Origin: Oidiodendron maius Zn | Lineage: Eukaryota; Ascomycota; Leotiomycetes; Myxotrichaceae | DNA: 64,000 bases | Assembly (NCBI GenBank): GCA_000827325.1 | Contig: KN832873.1 | Span: 2,184,245 to 2,248,244, forward strand | Reading direction: 5' to 3' | Program-made: the position numbers and the translations under genes | Shown: positions 1-11,225 of the stretch, one piece after another | Numbering within the stretch: position 1 is the stretch's first letter | Layout: each line of letters opens with the position of its first letter | Notes under the pieces: model-generated | What the model was told of the DNA's origin: nothing | Database searches by the model: none | What the model saw: only the letters and a program-made list of their open reading frames with translations

Positions 1-2
1 AG

Positions 3-122
3 CTGGAGGAAGACCAGAAGCAGTACAAACTGGTGATTGCAAGGGCTTCGGAAGTTAGTGTTGTACGGAATGTCGATTCACTAAAGAATCCATCAGTGAG
101 ATTCACGGCTGAGAAGATATAG
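3..122 (+). CDS. 3' end of an unrecognised gene (partial)
   Basis: An open frame enters from the left edge and ends with TAG at 120-122, giving 39 residues that start LEEDQKQYKLV and end VRFTAEKI. The composition (charged, helical start) looks like real protein, and the stop lies about 200 bp from the end of the convergent dUTPase gene, a normal spacing here. The fragment is too short to identify. It could also be a chance open frame, since no start or splice site lies inside the window. Confidence 0.45.
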   Translation: MEEDQKQYKLVIARASEVSVVRNVDSLKNPSVRFTAEKI

Positions 123-329
123 ATGACTCATATAGACGTAGAACGGTTTGATTGCATAGAAATATGTCTCAATGAACTAGGTGCCGCTTCACGTCTTGAA
201 TTTGATAGAACCAGTCAGTCTATCTCTGTCTATTTTCCTGAAAGACCATAACTCCACAAGTGAACCACGACTATCCATTAAGATACATCCCGTTTCACTT
301 AAACATTCCCTGGGCAACGCCAGCATTAT

Positions 330-945
330 CTATCCAGTGCTGCCGAACCCCCCCCCGCCTCTGACACTCTCTTCAAGCTCTTGGACCTCCAAGACATCAG
401 GGGTATAGATCCTCTCCAAAACCAGCTGGGCAATTCGGTCGCCCTCCTTGATCTCAAAGTCATTCTCGCCGTGATTAAACAGGAGAACCTTGACTTGACC
501 GCGATAATCGGCATCAATAACACCGGCACCAGTATCAATCATGTGTTTAGCAGCCAGACCGGAGCGGGGTGCGATACGCCCATCTGCATAAGAGAAACCG
601 TCAGGCCCAAGTTCAATTTCGCAGAAGCATAAATCGGAGAGAACGTAATTCCCAGGTTGACGGAGAAAACTTACAGGTTCCGGCCGGCACAGCCATGCTG
701 AGATCAGTGTCGACCAGCACTTTCCCGCGCGCTGGAACTACAGTGTCCTTTGCAGCATAGAGATCGTATCCAGCAGCAAAGGCACTGCCTCTCGTGGGCA
801 GGCGGGCCTTGTTTGAGAGTTTCTTAATGAGAAGCGGAGGCGCGGTTTCGACGTTGGTTACCGGTGCGACGGTCTCAGTACTGGATGGCATGGTGGGCGG
901 GTTGGGCTTGACACGTTTTGGGAGAGGAGAGGTTGGTGCAGACAT
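330..945 (-). CDS. dut: dUTP diphosphatase (dUTPase)
   Basis: Trimeric dUTPase, which hydrolyses dUTP to dUMP and pyrophosphate, keeping uracil out of DNA and feeding dTMP synthesis. Two exons, 945-675 and 583-330, are joined across a 91-nt intron (GTAAGT...TTATGCAG) to give 174 aa. All five family motifs are present: AGYDLYAA (58-65), GRIAPRSG (92-99), GVIDADYRG (111-119), [10 protein letters not shown] (138-147) and the C-terminal [10 protein letters not shown] (165-174). The split codon gives the Tyr before motif 2. ATG at 945 is the first ATG in frame; the first ~40 residues are a Pro/Ser-rich tail before the conserved core. Length is normal for eukaryotic dUTPases. Motif 5 is encoded by a run of nine G, a slippage-prone site. 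Likely nuclear and/or cytosolic; no clear targeting signal. Confidence 0.95.
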
Positions 946-1395
946 TGCTCTGTGATAGGGAGTGGAAGGGTTGAAGCTTTGAACTGTGGGAGACGCGACA
1001 AGGCATCCGTGTTTTAGATGAAAGGGCGTCGCGGTGTTAGATCCACGCCTTCTTTTTGTATGTATTTCTAGGTTCCCAACAATCCTAGCGAATATGTAGT
1101 GCGTGCGTATAAGAAACCCCTTTTTTGGAAGCGAAGGGCTATATTGTTCCAAACACGATCGAAAGGCCTTAAAGACCTACTTATAATTAGTGTTAGCCTC
1201 ATACTACTAATATACCCTGCTATCGTCCATACACTGTCCTTAAGTCATGGCAACGGCTCGAGTGAGCTGGTGCAGCTCAAGCAGAATGAGCCATAGATGT
1301 GGCGGTAAGACAGATCCCGAGCGCGAGTAATGGTATAGATTGAGTATTCTCTAATATGCTCTAAATAGTATCAGATTGTGATGCCTTTCATCACT
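946..1395. other. Intergenic: upstream of dUTPase, downstream of hydrolase
   Basis: About 450 bp between the dUTPase start and the stop of the hydrolase gene. It should hold the dUTPase promoter. I see no convincing ORF, RNA gene or repeat. Confidence 0.6.
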
Positions 1396-2697
1396 CTATA
1401 TTCCCCAAACTCCGCATATCTCGTTCACAACTTCAACTCCGTGCGTCATTGGGAATTCATGACCGCTCTGTATAACTCTCCACTCTATACTTTGAGCACC
1501 AATTGCATCAAATGCATCTCGTTTTAATTCATGTGGCGTACTGCAGTTCCATTAGCTGAATATTGCGGTGTGGGCAAATGGCAACTCAAAGAATGTGAGA
1601 CTGGTCAGAATAATGCACTTACACAATGGGATCCGTCTCTCCCACAATGATGATCACTTTATCTTTCCTCAAAGCAAGTCTTCCCCAGGCCTCTATCGTT
1701 TCCTTCGTTCGAGCAATCGACGCATACTTCATCGAGCTGACAAACGAGCTCACAAAGCCCTGATGGTTCTCAAGCTGCCACTTGACAGCACCTGCAGCAG
1801 TGACATGCGGCCTCGACACAGACAGTATCGGGCCACACCCTTGAGGACTATCCGTTCCTCGAATTTCCTCGCCAACAGCAGCCATGCCCGGGTCTAGTGG
1901 CGTCTTTGTATCCTCTGGTGCCGATGCAACACCTAGCCGTTTGCCCACAATTCGGCGAAGCAAACTCTCGGGCAGAATTCCAGAGTACAGAAAACGACTC
2001 TGTTGGCTGACATGATGTGGTCGGACCATTCCAGAAGGTGCAAGCAGCACAATGCCGCGGACCAGTTCTGGGAATCCCACAGCAAAATCAACGCAGATAC
2101 CTCCGCCAAGAGAATACCCAATTAAGCTGAATCCTTCAGGAGTCCAAGCAACTGGCGAGGATGTAATAGCAATGAGAATCTCGGTAGCATAGAGCCTGGA
2201 ATCATGTGGTAGATCAACATTATCGCTATAGCCCCGACCCCAGAGCTCCATGACCAGCACTCGGCATCCTCTCTCGGCCAACGCATGGGCTATAGTGCCA
2301 AAGGCTACACAAGGCGTACTGATCCCCGGAACCAGGAGGACTTTCCTCCCCTTCTCAGGTCCCCATTCGTAAACTCTTATGGACCCATACTAAACCCCAC
2401 AATTAGCCTTGACCTGTTGACTCTTGTTTGCACGTGACCTACCGGACTGTCAACATCTCGAGCTCCCGGAAGCACGTCAGGAGGATATGCAAGTTTCGCC
2501 TGTTCTGATTCCGAGAGATTTGGGAGCAGAGTTACCCTCGGACTGCGAATTGACTTGGCAGGAGCGGTCTGGAGAGTAAGTCGTACGAGTGCGACAACGG
2601 TTAAAGTGGTGACCACCGAGCAGCTGATAATAAATCCTGTGTTGCGAGCCGGCGGTCCGGCCGCCACCAAACGAGGTAGGAAATTCAGTAGCGGCAT
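1396..2697 (-). CDS. Membrane-anchored alpha/beta hydrolase
   Basis: Alpha/beta-hydrolase-fold enzyme (esterase/lipase/epoxide-hydrolase-like; substrate not predictable). Three exons, 2697-2443, 2389-1623 and 1540-1396, give 388 aa; introns are 53 nt (GTAGGT...TTTAG) and 82 nt (GTAAGT...CTGCAG). One hydrophobic segment at about residues 19-41 suggests a signal anchor. The catalytic triad is visible: nucleophile S178 in GYSLGGG, D338 in GETDP and H368 in SGHEFPMTH. The oxyanion-loop region is VLLVPGIS near 102-109. The last exon supplies the catalytic His, so a model that stops at the end of exon 2 would look inactive. ATG at 2697 is the first in-frame ATG. The gene points the same way as dUTPase, with no functional link seen. 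Confidence 0.88.
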
Positions 2698-3323
2698 TGT
2701 GTGTAACACAGGGTGCTCGAGAAGAACACCAATGCCCGAAACCGTGCAGATATGAAATGTTGGTTTTTGGTGCAAATCCCAAGGGCCTGGAAGTGGGGTT
2801 CATGACACACTTGATTAGAAACCCTGAGTGAGATTCGCAGTGCACGGCGAAGCCACCAGTCTCCTTAAATTGGACGCCAGACTAAATCATCTCTTGGCAG
2901 CTTCTGAAATCCAAAATTATGCTTTATAATTGGGGACAGGTTGTTATCTTCGTAGAGTCCAAAGCCTCATTGTTCCCCACGGCAGGCAATGGTCTTTATT
3001 GCTAAAGGTGCTTCAAGGGCGGTTTTTTCTTCATACCCGCCTAGGAGTAGCTATATAGCTATAATTGAATGGCCAACGAAGTATATGTAGCATCTCAAAA
3101 TACTATGGGAGATCACATTTGAAGAGGAAGTGAAACTAGATAACAATCATGATTTGTCTATAAACTACCTATTTCTCACTCCGGCCGTGGCAATTTCCTC
3201 AAGCTATAGAAATTGAGATAACATGTGTTTGCTTAGGGTATCTGCGCGTCTCGCATAACATAACTTTTTGCGCCCACTCCTCCACCCACCATAAATAACA
3301 GGAATTTTCTTAGAAACAAACAT
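2698..3323. other. Intergenic between hydrolase promoter and zinc-finger gene 3' end
   Basis: About 625 bp, fairly AT-rich from 2900 to 3300. It should contain the hydrolase promoter and the zinc-finger 3' UTR. Nothing else is recognisable. Confidence 0.55.
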
Positions 3324-6300
3324 TCATTGAGGATTGCCGAAGTACGAACCACTGTTAGGTACGTTCTGTTGTGAATACCCATACGTTGGTGCAACTCCTT
3401 GCGATCGACTCCTTGATACTGGTTGCAGGTTGGTTCTGACGTTTGGAGCTACAGCAACATCCAAGTCGTACAAAGCGGTGGGATCAGTCACGCGTATTGC
3501 GTAGGGAATCTGATAACCTGAAACAGATGGAGCACCAGAACTATAACTGGTAGGAATCGAGTATCCGGTTGGTTGGGAAGTGCCAAAGCCTTGGCCAGAT
3601 AAGCCAGAAGAAAAGTTTTGGCCCGTCGACATGTATGCATTGGTCGGGTTCATGCTTCCGATACTACTAGGGTCCAAGTAGTCGAAGTTATGTGCCTGAC
3701 CGATATGCCGAGGATCATGAGAGTTCATGAACATTGCGGTATGGTTGTAATCAATATCTTGTGGGATCTGCGCAGACGTACCGTACAAGGCGGATGATGT
3801 GGTTGGTGGGATATAAGAGGGAGACGTGAATTGTGGACCAATTGAAGAGGCGTGTAGGGGAATATTATCCATCAGAAATGGGCTATGAGGCTCTATCTTT
3901 GGCCCGCCATTCGGTGTCACGGGGGTTGGGTTTTGGTCAATCGGGCTGATGATAGTGTTTCCGTCGACATTGGCCATCTCAACTAGCCGCAATACAGGTA
4001 AGCAGATCTGCTCCATGTGTTTTGCATGGTGAACCATTAATTTCTTCCACGTATTGAAAGTCTTGGCGCAAAACTTGCAAGGTTCGCTCTGAGGCCTGGT
4101 TACAGTCTCGTGGTGACATCTCTCAAGCATCTCCCATGCTGGATCCACGGAATTAGCCTTCTTAATTGCGGCTTTAGTCTTCTGCGCGGGCTCTGTGTAC
4201 TTATGCTCGCGAACAAGATGCTGTAGGAAGTTGTCCTTGCGATAACAAACATGACCGCAGTCATTCACCTCACACTTCCACCACTCCAAGCGGCGGTGAC
4301 GCTCATTTTCGTGCCTGACCCAGTCTGCCTTCCTCTTGAATGACTTTGGTTCTTTACATTTACTGAATGTGCATGTAAAAGGCTGAAGGTCTTCGTGAAC
4401 GTGTTTGGTCCAATCAGATGGCTTCTGGAACCTCTTGGACTTGAAGCAAAGCTGACACTCGAACTCGGCCGGGAGAGACCGAATCGGTGGCATAGGAACT
4501 CCTGGAGGGAATGCCTCGCTGGTGAGAGCACCTTCTGAAATTGAGTCGTCAGAAAACTCTGTCACAAGTTGCAAATCTGGCATGGCACGCTCCGGTTGTC
4601 CGGTATAGCCTTTGACATCCAGTAATGGGCTGCGTAACTTGCAAAGATTTCTATTTGGGCAGCTATGAGCCATGGCCGCACGGATGTGACCCACCCTTAG
4701 CTCTAGCAAATACTTATATCGTGTTTCTTGCTGGCGTCCAATGCGGCTAACTAGCCAGCTGCAATCGGAGAGGTCCATATTTGGATTAAGACGCCGGACA
4801 TGAATCTTAAACCCTTCATAATTAGGCACAATAGGTTCCGACTGCTCTTCGGATTTGATCTCAACGTCGTTCTCGTCAGCTTGCTCGTCATCTTCATCAT
4901 CTTCCTCGTCATGATCGTAGCCATCTGCTCGAGGCTGTGGGGCTGAAACTTCGAGCGGTGGTGTTGTCAGACTTGGGACTGGTGGGCCACCTTGCCCTCT
5001 CCAGAGGTCTACTAGACCGGCTGCGTCGCTATGAGACAGTTCGCTCCGGCTCCTTGCTCGGGACATAATGTTCCTTGCGAAGCCCAGGTGGGTAGTAGGG
5101 CTCTTGGGAGAGGCTCGGGCAGGGGTATTTGAACCGACAGTTTTCTGCGCCGTCCCGACAACAGCCGGAGTAGTGTTTAAACCTGGAATAGCCTTTTTGT
5201 TAATGCTCAAGGATCCTGCTTCGTGTCGTGATGAAGCATTTTCAGGGCTTCTTGACCGCTTACGGCGGCTACCGTCCTTTTTGTTGCGTACTATACTAGC
5301 TAATCGAAGGATGCTGTTGGATCGATTCCGTTCGGGTTCTTTCTGCTTGCTAATGGACAGCTTTTTTAGGAAACTACCGTCAAGGATGGCATCCATCTCC
5401 GACAAGCTGGGCTCACTGCGGCGCCGCGTCCCCCAGGTTGCTACTCGAGAAGCTAATGAGAACGTGTCCGCATTTGCTTGCCACTTCCTCATAGCTTCTT
5501 CCGAGGTTGCAGGTTGAAATTCTGTGGCAGTAATATATGGGACTGACGGTGGATCGAACCAATGACGTGACTGTTGCATCAACTTTGAGTCGGCCTCTGT
5601 TTGAGCCGTATTCTTGAAGCTGAAGTAAACTTGATCCTCGATGAGCTTGTTCTCATGTATGCTCGCGGCATCGTCTACAGGAGGGATGTCTTGGCCTTCC
5701 TCCGGCGCGTCAATCTTTACTTCACTATCTCCTCTTGCGCCGGGTATCCATTTTTTGATGGCATTGTTCTTCTCCTCTAGGCGTTGTGTTTCCTCTTGCT
5801 CTTTCAGACTCGGCAATTCCTTATCTGCAATGGCTTTTCGTTCCTCTGGACCTACACCGGCTGGACCAGTTCTCCCACTGGATTCCCACCTTGTTTCATC
5901 AGTTTGGAGTCCTACAGCATCTGAAGGTTGTCCTGCTTGTCCTGCAGATAGGACAGAGAATGACGGGCCAAAGTAGTCAGATGGACCAGCTCCTTCGTAG
6001 TGGTCATCTGATTGTATAAACGAACTTGACTCGAATGGAGTCTGTTGGCCCTCCCACTGAGGGCCGACAAGAGGATCGGAGGGATGAGGACCGACCATAG
6101 TGCTAGGATCTGAGCACTGGGCACTCTTCTGACTATATCCACTTGTCTTGGGTGTTGAGCTTTCAGTTGCTGGCTCCAACTGTGATGGGTAAGTTAATGG
6201 TTGAAATTGCAATGTGTGGTGCTCGCTGCTGTGCTCGTCGTGTGATGCAGCCAGCTTGTTTACCCCCTGAAACGAAAGTACGTCTTCAAGGTGCGGTTGC

Positions 6301-6680
6301 AGATCTGCCAACGATTGATCAAGACCCGGCGAGTGATAGTCTGCGCCGTCGAGGAGAGTGGCGGGAATCGAGTATACTCGATGTACACCAGCGTCAAAGT
6401 TCACCCCAAGGAATTCGTCGTCGGTATTCCCCAGCTCGCTGAGTTGATAGTTGTTATCCTCGAGCAGTGATTCCCCGGGTGTGCTATTGGTAAGGTTCGA
6501 CGGACTGGTCGAGTTGCTAAACGTCTGAGAATAATTGGGGGATGATATCCGTGTAGATTCAGATGCCGCCAATGACAAATGGCGACTATTCGGCCCTAGG
6601 TGATCCGCAGGCTCGTGATAGCTGCGGACTTGAGAATTGAACGAAGCAGATGTGTATGTCGAGCGGTTCGTCGAAGACAT
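3324..6680 (-). CDS. Large C2H2 zinc-finger protein (putative transcription factor)
   Basis: Single-exon 1118-aa protein with a true ATG at 6680. The first ~580 residues are Ser/Gln/Pro-rich and disordered. There is a basic Arg/Ser stretch around 440-480 (RRKRSRSP) and an acidic run near 588-610 (DEEDDEDDEQ). The zinc-finger block spans about 740-890: CQLCFKS...HVHE, then a CTFSKCKE...HENERH finger, a CEVNDCGHVC...HLVREH finger, and after a spacer CKFCAKTF...HHAKH. The C-terminal ~220 residues are Gln/Ser/Tyr/Pro-rich, like an activation domain. This layout (disorder, acidic patch, clustered C2H2 fingers, Q-rich tail) fits a nuclear DNA-binding regulator, but I cannot name the pathway. More than 3 kb upstream lacks a gene, which is common for regulators. 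Confidence 0.9.
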   Translation of the reverse strand: MSSTNRSTYTSASFNSQVRSYHEPADHLGPNSRHLSLAASESTRISSPNYSQTFSNSTSPSNLTNSTPGESLLEDNNYQLSELGNTDDEFLGVNFDAGVHRVYSIPATLLDGADYHSPGLDQSLADLQPHLEDVLSFQGVNKLAASHDEHSSEHHTLQFQPLTYPSQLEPATESSTPKTSGYSQKSAQCSDPSTMVGPHPSDPLVGPQWEGQQTPFESSSFIQSDDHYEGAGPSDYFGPSFSVLSAGQAGQPSDAVGLQTDETRWESSGRTGPAGVGPEERKAIADKELPSLKEQEETQRLEEKNNAIKKWIPGARGDSEVKIDAPEEGQDIPPVDDAASIHENKLIEDQVYFSFKNTAQTEADSKLMQQSRHWFDPPSVPYITATEFQPATSEEAMRKWQANADTFSLASRVATWGTRRRSEPSLSEMDAILDGSFLKKLSISKQKEPERNRSNSILRLASIVRNKKDGSRRKRSRSPENASSRHEAGSLSINKKAIPGLNTTPAVVGTAQKTVGSNTPARASPKSPTTHLGFARNIMSRARSRSELSHSDAAGLVDLWRGQGGPPVPSLTTPPLEVSAPQPRADGYDHDEEDDEDDEQADENDVEIKSEEQSEPIVPNYEGFKIHVRRLNPNMDLSDCSWLVSRIGRQQETRYKYLLELRVGHIRAAMAHSCPNRNLCKLRSPLLDVKGYTGQPERAMPDLQLVTEFSDDSISEGALTSEAFPPGVPMPPIRSLPAEFECQLCFKSKRFQKPSDWTKHVHEDLQPFTCTFSKCKEPKSFKRKADWVRHENERHRRLEWWKCEVNDCGHVCYRKDNFLQHLVREHKYTEPAQKTKAAIKKANSVDPAWEMLERCHHETVTRPQSEPCKFCAKTFNTWKKLMVHHAKHMEQICLPVLRLVEMANVDGNTIISPIDQNPTPVTPNGGPKIEPHSPFLMDNIPLHASSIGPQFTSPSYIPPTTSSALYGTSAQIPQDIDYNHTAMFMNSHDPRHIGQAHNFDYLDPSSIGSMNPTNAYMSTGQNFSSGLSGQGFGTSQPTGYSIPTSYSSGAPSVSGYQIPYAIRVTDPTALYDLDVAVAPNVRTNLQPVSRSRSQGVAPTYGYSQQNVPNSGSYFGNPQ

Positions 6681-9600
6681 AACGTAGGTCAGGCGTTCGC
6701 GGCTATGCGTCTCTGAGAAAGCGTCTTGTCAAAGATAGCGCTCCAAATGCAGGGCATTATCCGTGCGGTCTGGCAGGAGAGGTCAAGAAAAGATCGCAAC
6801 GCAGGCCATGGTACTGACAGCCTTGTTGGTGTTTGAGAGCTGATGCTGCGCGGGTATGTCGCGAATCGGCACGCGGACAACTGCACCACGCAGGTGCTAA
6901 TGGATATAGACGGGGCGCGAGGAGAAGAAGAAGAGGTTGTCGGGTATGAAGAGGAAAGAAGGTTTTCCTTGTGCAGGAAGGGAAGGGGAGGTGCTGCGAT
7001 CAGAAGTACCGCGTTGCGCAAGAAGGAGGGCGGTTCGGGAGCGGGCTTAGGGAGCGGAGCGTAAGGCTCAGCCCAGATAAGGCCCGTCGCTTAACTCCTT
7101 TCGGGGAGGAAACCAACAATCTACAACGGCCCCTCGGAGTGACGACGGCTGTGGATGCTCTTATATATGGTACTTGTCGCCGGCATGGGGCCTTGCGCGA
7201 AAGGAACCCGGAGAGATCGATCGCGGGAAAAAGAAAAGAAAAACGAAAACAAATGGGAAAGACTGATCACTTGTGGCCGAGATCACCAGCAGCATCCCCT
7301 CGCACGCATCTGCTCACAGGACCAGCGAGGCAGAATGTCTTTCGCATCGCTGTAGGCACTGGGTGGGCCGGCGGCTGTGCACGCGCACCGGAGCAACGAG
7401 GGAGCAAGGGAGCAAGGAACAGCTCGCCATGCCTCCTGGAGCCCAGAGATAACGCCTACGGCATTTCTAGATCGGGGGAGCCAAAATTGCCACCGCGACG
7501 GGTTGGGGAAGGCCCCGAGATCACCAGATGGGAAAAATCAAGGGCGTCGAGTTGCCTAATGGGCTTCTCCATCGCAGGCAGTAGTTAGACGACAGATCTG
7601 AAAGTGCTTGACAGCAGCGATCGTACTAACCCACCCACCTCTTCCCCGCGCTGGCGAAGGGGGGGCTGGGCAGCGGATGGCCGATGCGCTCCTTGACCTC
7701 AACCTCTACACAGCCTCGTGAAAAGCCGCAGTCCTAATCAGCCTCACCGGGGATTCTTTCGCTGTCGTGGGACGAGCTGATGGCTTCTTAACGACTTTCC
7801 CAACACATTGCCTACAAATGCCCTTGCACTCTCCTCCCATTGCCAGTAACCCCCCACTCCACTGCGTCCGTTCCGGGCGAATCCCTTCTTCGAGCCGAGA
7901 TGTCTCGCGCAAAGCCTTGGGCTGAGTTGTTGGTTCTGGCCAAAAGCCGGCCAGCACACACGACACACCACTTGACTCACCTCACCCAGTGGCCGATTTT
8001 GAGCAGAGTTCCTGCAGCTCTCTGTGCGCGATGCAATATGCCGGGGGACAACGGCCTTATGAGTGGAGAGCACTACTAGGCCTGATCTGCCTCGCGACCT
8101 TTGTGTGTGATTTCTAGCCTTGCCTAACTTGGATACCGAGCGATCGTGAACAGAGGTTTGTTGACATACCGATAAAAGCCTCACTCAATCCGCATTGCCT
8201 TGTCTTTGCTACTTGCTCTCATCATATGTGATACTCTCAGTCTCGAAGTATTCTAGTGATTAGGGCCGTGCCTAGAGACCAGACTCCTGTCACTTCTCTG
8301 TTCAGTGGAACTGTGGTGTTTCTGGTTACAATAGAACCACTTTAATCCCAGGGCGAGTGAGCAAGAGTAGGCGTGGTAAACGGCGACTTAAATGGTCATT
8401 CCAAACATAACACACCTAGAGAATTACCGTCTGCCCACTCGGGTTAGAATATGTCGAGTGCATATACCCAGGAGCCTCTAGGCTCCCGAGGCCGTCATTC
8501 CAAAGGAAGCTGCCCCTGCCATATTCGTGGACTCTGCTGAGTCCCTAGAATAATCAATTAGGGATTGAATGACCGGCTAGTACTTTTCAACTCCGCAGAG
8601 TTGTACCTCGATCATGATCGTATCAAACTCTCGCGCAATGGAACTGTCTACTCTTCCACTGTTTATCAACTACGGCGCATTCCTCCAGAATCGTGTATAC
8701 TTAATTTCACTTCAACTTCGGCTCTCACCGACCTCATCCGACCGTCATAGCATGCCTTAGCCAACCCAGTACACTGAAATATGTTCTTGAATCTCTCACC
8801 ATCCATAGAGCGTCCTTCGATGTCCGCGACGACGCAGATGCGGTGTTTGACCACTACGATATTTAAAAATCCCATGTGCCTTCGACCTATAACTCATGAT
8901 TATGCTTCACGGAGTGGCGGCGCTGACAATAGAACATTTATTCTTCATTTAGCAAAATGCATGAGAGAAGACTCCGGATTTTCAAAGGAACAGAAGAAAA
9001 TCTGGGAGGACACAAAAGAGAAAGGTCGAGTCCCGCTTTACCCAGAGTTTGGTAATAGTCACAATGCGTTCAGCGAGTGCCATCTGAGGACGGCATTAGG
9101 AGAAGGTTATGAGCAGGATGTTCTGTACATGCCGGGTCTTTATGTGGCTTGCCTCCACAAGCTTGGTATCAACTTCAACCTGCACTCGTGTTGCAATATC
9201 AAGATAGAGAGAGAAAAGATAGTGAGTCGAAGGAGAAAAATGTACCACATTTTCAAGGCGATGCGCAGCATGGGAATCGACTGTTGCACGTAAACAGTGT
9301 AGATGAACTCTCATGATCTTGATGATTTGACAACTGGTGTGCATGGGATAATAATATGCGGCAAGGGTTTCATTGGATGCAAGAGGACATGATCCAGAAA
9401 GGACAATTCTTATCTGAAGAGGTACACCTCCCCAGAGACTTTGTATAAAATGCATACGACTCCAAGTTGAGCCCCTAGTAATTCCATTTCCAACACCTGA
9501 GAGACAAACGCAGATGTAAGTTGCCTGTGCTTCAGTCCGGTAGGAATAGCAAGTCAGCTGCTATCTGATTGATCCAATTGAATATTACCAAGAAAGGTCC

Positions 9601-9936
9601 AATGATCTTGATCCCACTGACTTTAGCATGATATATATACGCACCATTCCCTCTTTTGCACTTTTTTGAAAGGGTAATTATGTCGCGGCGTCTATCCAAT
9701 GAGCCGTTTCCTAAAGAGGTTACCTATGCGGTTGGCCAACAAACCCCGCTCTTCTCTTGATAGTGCGCGATCTAGCCTTCTGGTAAGAGTGTGACATCCC
9801 AGGATGGCGTGATGAGACGAGATCTAAAGGATTGATACCTCCACAAGTTAATGAAGGGATGGCCACCCCAGCGCAGGTTCTCGCGTCCGTGCCACAAGAC
9901 CATACCAGGCCTACGGAAGGAGGAACCCGAATGCGA
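6681..9936. other. Long intergenic region, no supported gene
   Basis: About 3.25 kb between the start of the C2H2 gene and the stop of the DUF202 gene. Several open frames (up to 205 codons, 6971-7588 and 8781-9293) lack protein-like composition, splice-linked partners or recognisable motifs. The part next to the zinc-finger gene is probably a long 5' leader and promoter with short upstream ORFs. A short degenerate GAGCAAG-type repeat sits near 7395-7425. Confidence 0.5.
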
Positions 9937-10390
9937 TCAGTCATCGCCCAGTCTAAGGGTTAATGCAATGAGGCTGGCATATGCTCCCAGGCTTAACGCC
10001 GTAAGGACCACAACGGCGTTGCCGCTGGTCCTAAACTTCTTGCGGCCCAGACCGTCCCCGCCAACCTCGCTGAAGAATTGGCGGTTACCCTCGTACCGGC
10101 GATACAACGAGACACCAAGGATAGCGGCACCGTAGGTCGCGAACAGGGCCCCGATGGTATAAAACTCAGCAGTGAAGATCCTTGGGAAAGTTTAGTACAC
10201 TATGCATATAAAGCAAAGTCGTATAGAAATGTGCGTGAGACGCCAACACCAAACAAGCGTGGGTCGTAATCAAGGCGAGATGCACTTACTTCAGCACCAC
10301 GAGAGCGAATGAAAACTGGCCTAGGGCTGTACGCACATACGCTCCTTCGAAGGTCCGCTGCGCGGCGCGGATCTCCACCAGTCTGTTCAT
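9937..10390 (-). CDS. DUF202-family small membrane protein
   Basis: A short split gene that no single long ORF reveals. Exon 1 (10390-10290) and exon 2 (10180-9937) join across a 109-nt intron (GTAAGT...CCCAAG, with a TACTAAAC branch-site-like element) to 114 aa, starting MNRLVEIRAAQRTFEGAYVR and ending LTLRLGDD. The RAAQRTFEGAYVRTALGQFS block and the later RRYEGNRQFFSEVG segment match fungal DUF202 proteins as I know them. The family has membrane-spanning helices; here hydrophobic segments lie at about 24-40, 44-58 and 90-110. Function is unknown; the domain is distantly like the VTC-complex membrane domain. The acceptor has A rather than a pyrimidine before AG, so RNA evidence would help, but frame and family fit are good. 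Confidence 0.83.
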
Positions 10391-11225
10391 AGTCGAAGGA
10401 TCAACTGGGGGTCATGGGCGAGAGAAGACGAAGAAAGGGATCATTGGAGCAACGCACTCTTGCGCGGTTAGGATCACACTGCGAGCGCGATGCAGTCGCA
10501 GGTGCAACCTGTCTTCCGGGTGTGGCTCGAGTGCCATCTCAGCAAGGGGCTGGCCGGGAACGGGGGAAGGGCGGGACGTACTTCAAACATGCCCACGAGC
10601 CGTCCGAGAGCGGCCATTATGATCGAGGGATAGGTGTGATAGTTGCCTTTGACGGTTGGGAAAAAGGAACATCGCCTCTGGTGGGGGGTTCATGCAGTAA
10701 GCACTGAGGACGGAGGTAATGGCGAACCTTACCAGTAACGTTCCGTGCTCTTTATGCCTGGCGGGCGTGCCTGGCATTCCTTTATGCCTTGGAAACCAGG
10801 ACCCCAGATTTATTTTGACGGGCAATAGCGAGACACCGAGATAGCGACACAAAGTGGTCATAGGACTGGCCCTCAGGGAGAAGATGCAAGTGGCGATATC
10901 CCCTGAAGAAAGGCATGCAAAAATGAATGATTTTTGGACCTATGTACAACGCAATACATTCATAACCCCTATATGTGGTCCAAAAGACTTGACAGTATCT
11001 CGTCTTGGACAGACCAATTAAACACTACACGCCTTAGATTGATTCCCCATGGCCGAAACCCCCCCGGCTACCCCCAGCTTCATTACGCATGTTTCCATTT
11101 TGTACAGTATAAAATGCCTCCCGTCTATCCAGCGAGCGTGTTGAGGGTCGCCGCTTCGTCGTGTCCGTAAAACACTCCAACTCCTTGCCATGCTAGTGCA
11201 ATTCCATTCAATACCCGTTTGCCTC
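10391..11225. other. Intergenic: DUF202 promoter and Zn2Cys6 3' region
   Basis: About 835 bp with no supported gene. It contains the DUF202 promoter side and the 3' UTR of the Zn2Cys6 gene. Confidence 0.55.

Noticed and set aside
946-1152. N-terminal extension of the dUTPase reading frame
   Set aside because: It starts only at a TTG; the first in-frame ATG is 945 and the extension is not protein-like.
8781-9293. 170-codon plus-strand ORF with ATG
   Set aside because: No recognisable domain or splice partner; one or two such ORFs are expected by chance in a window of this size.
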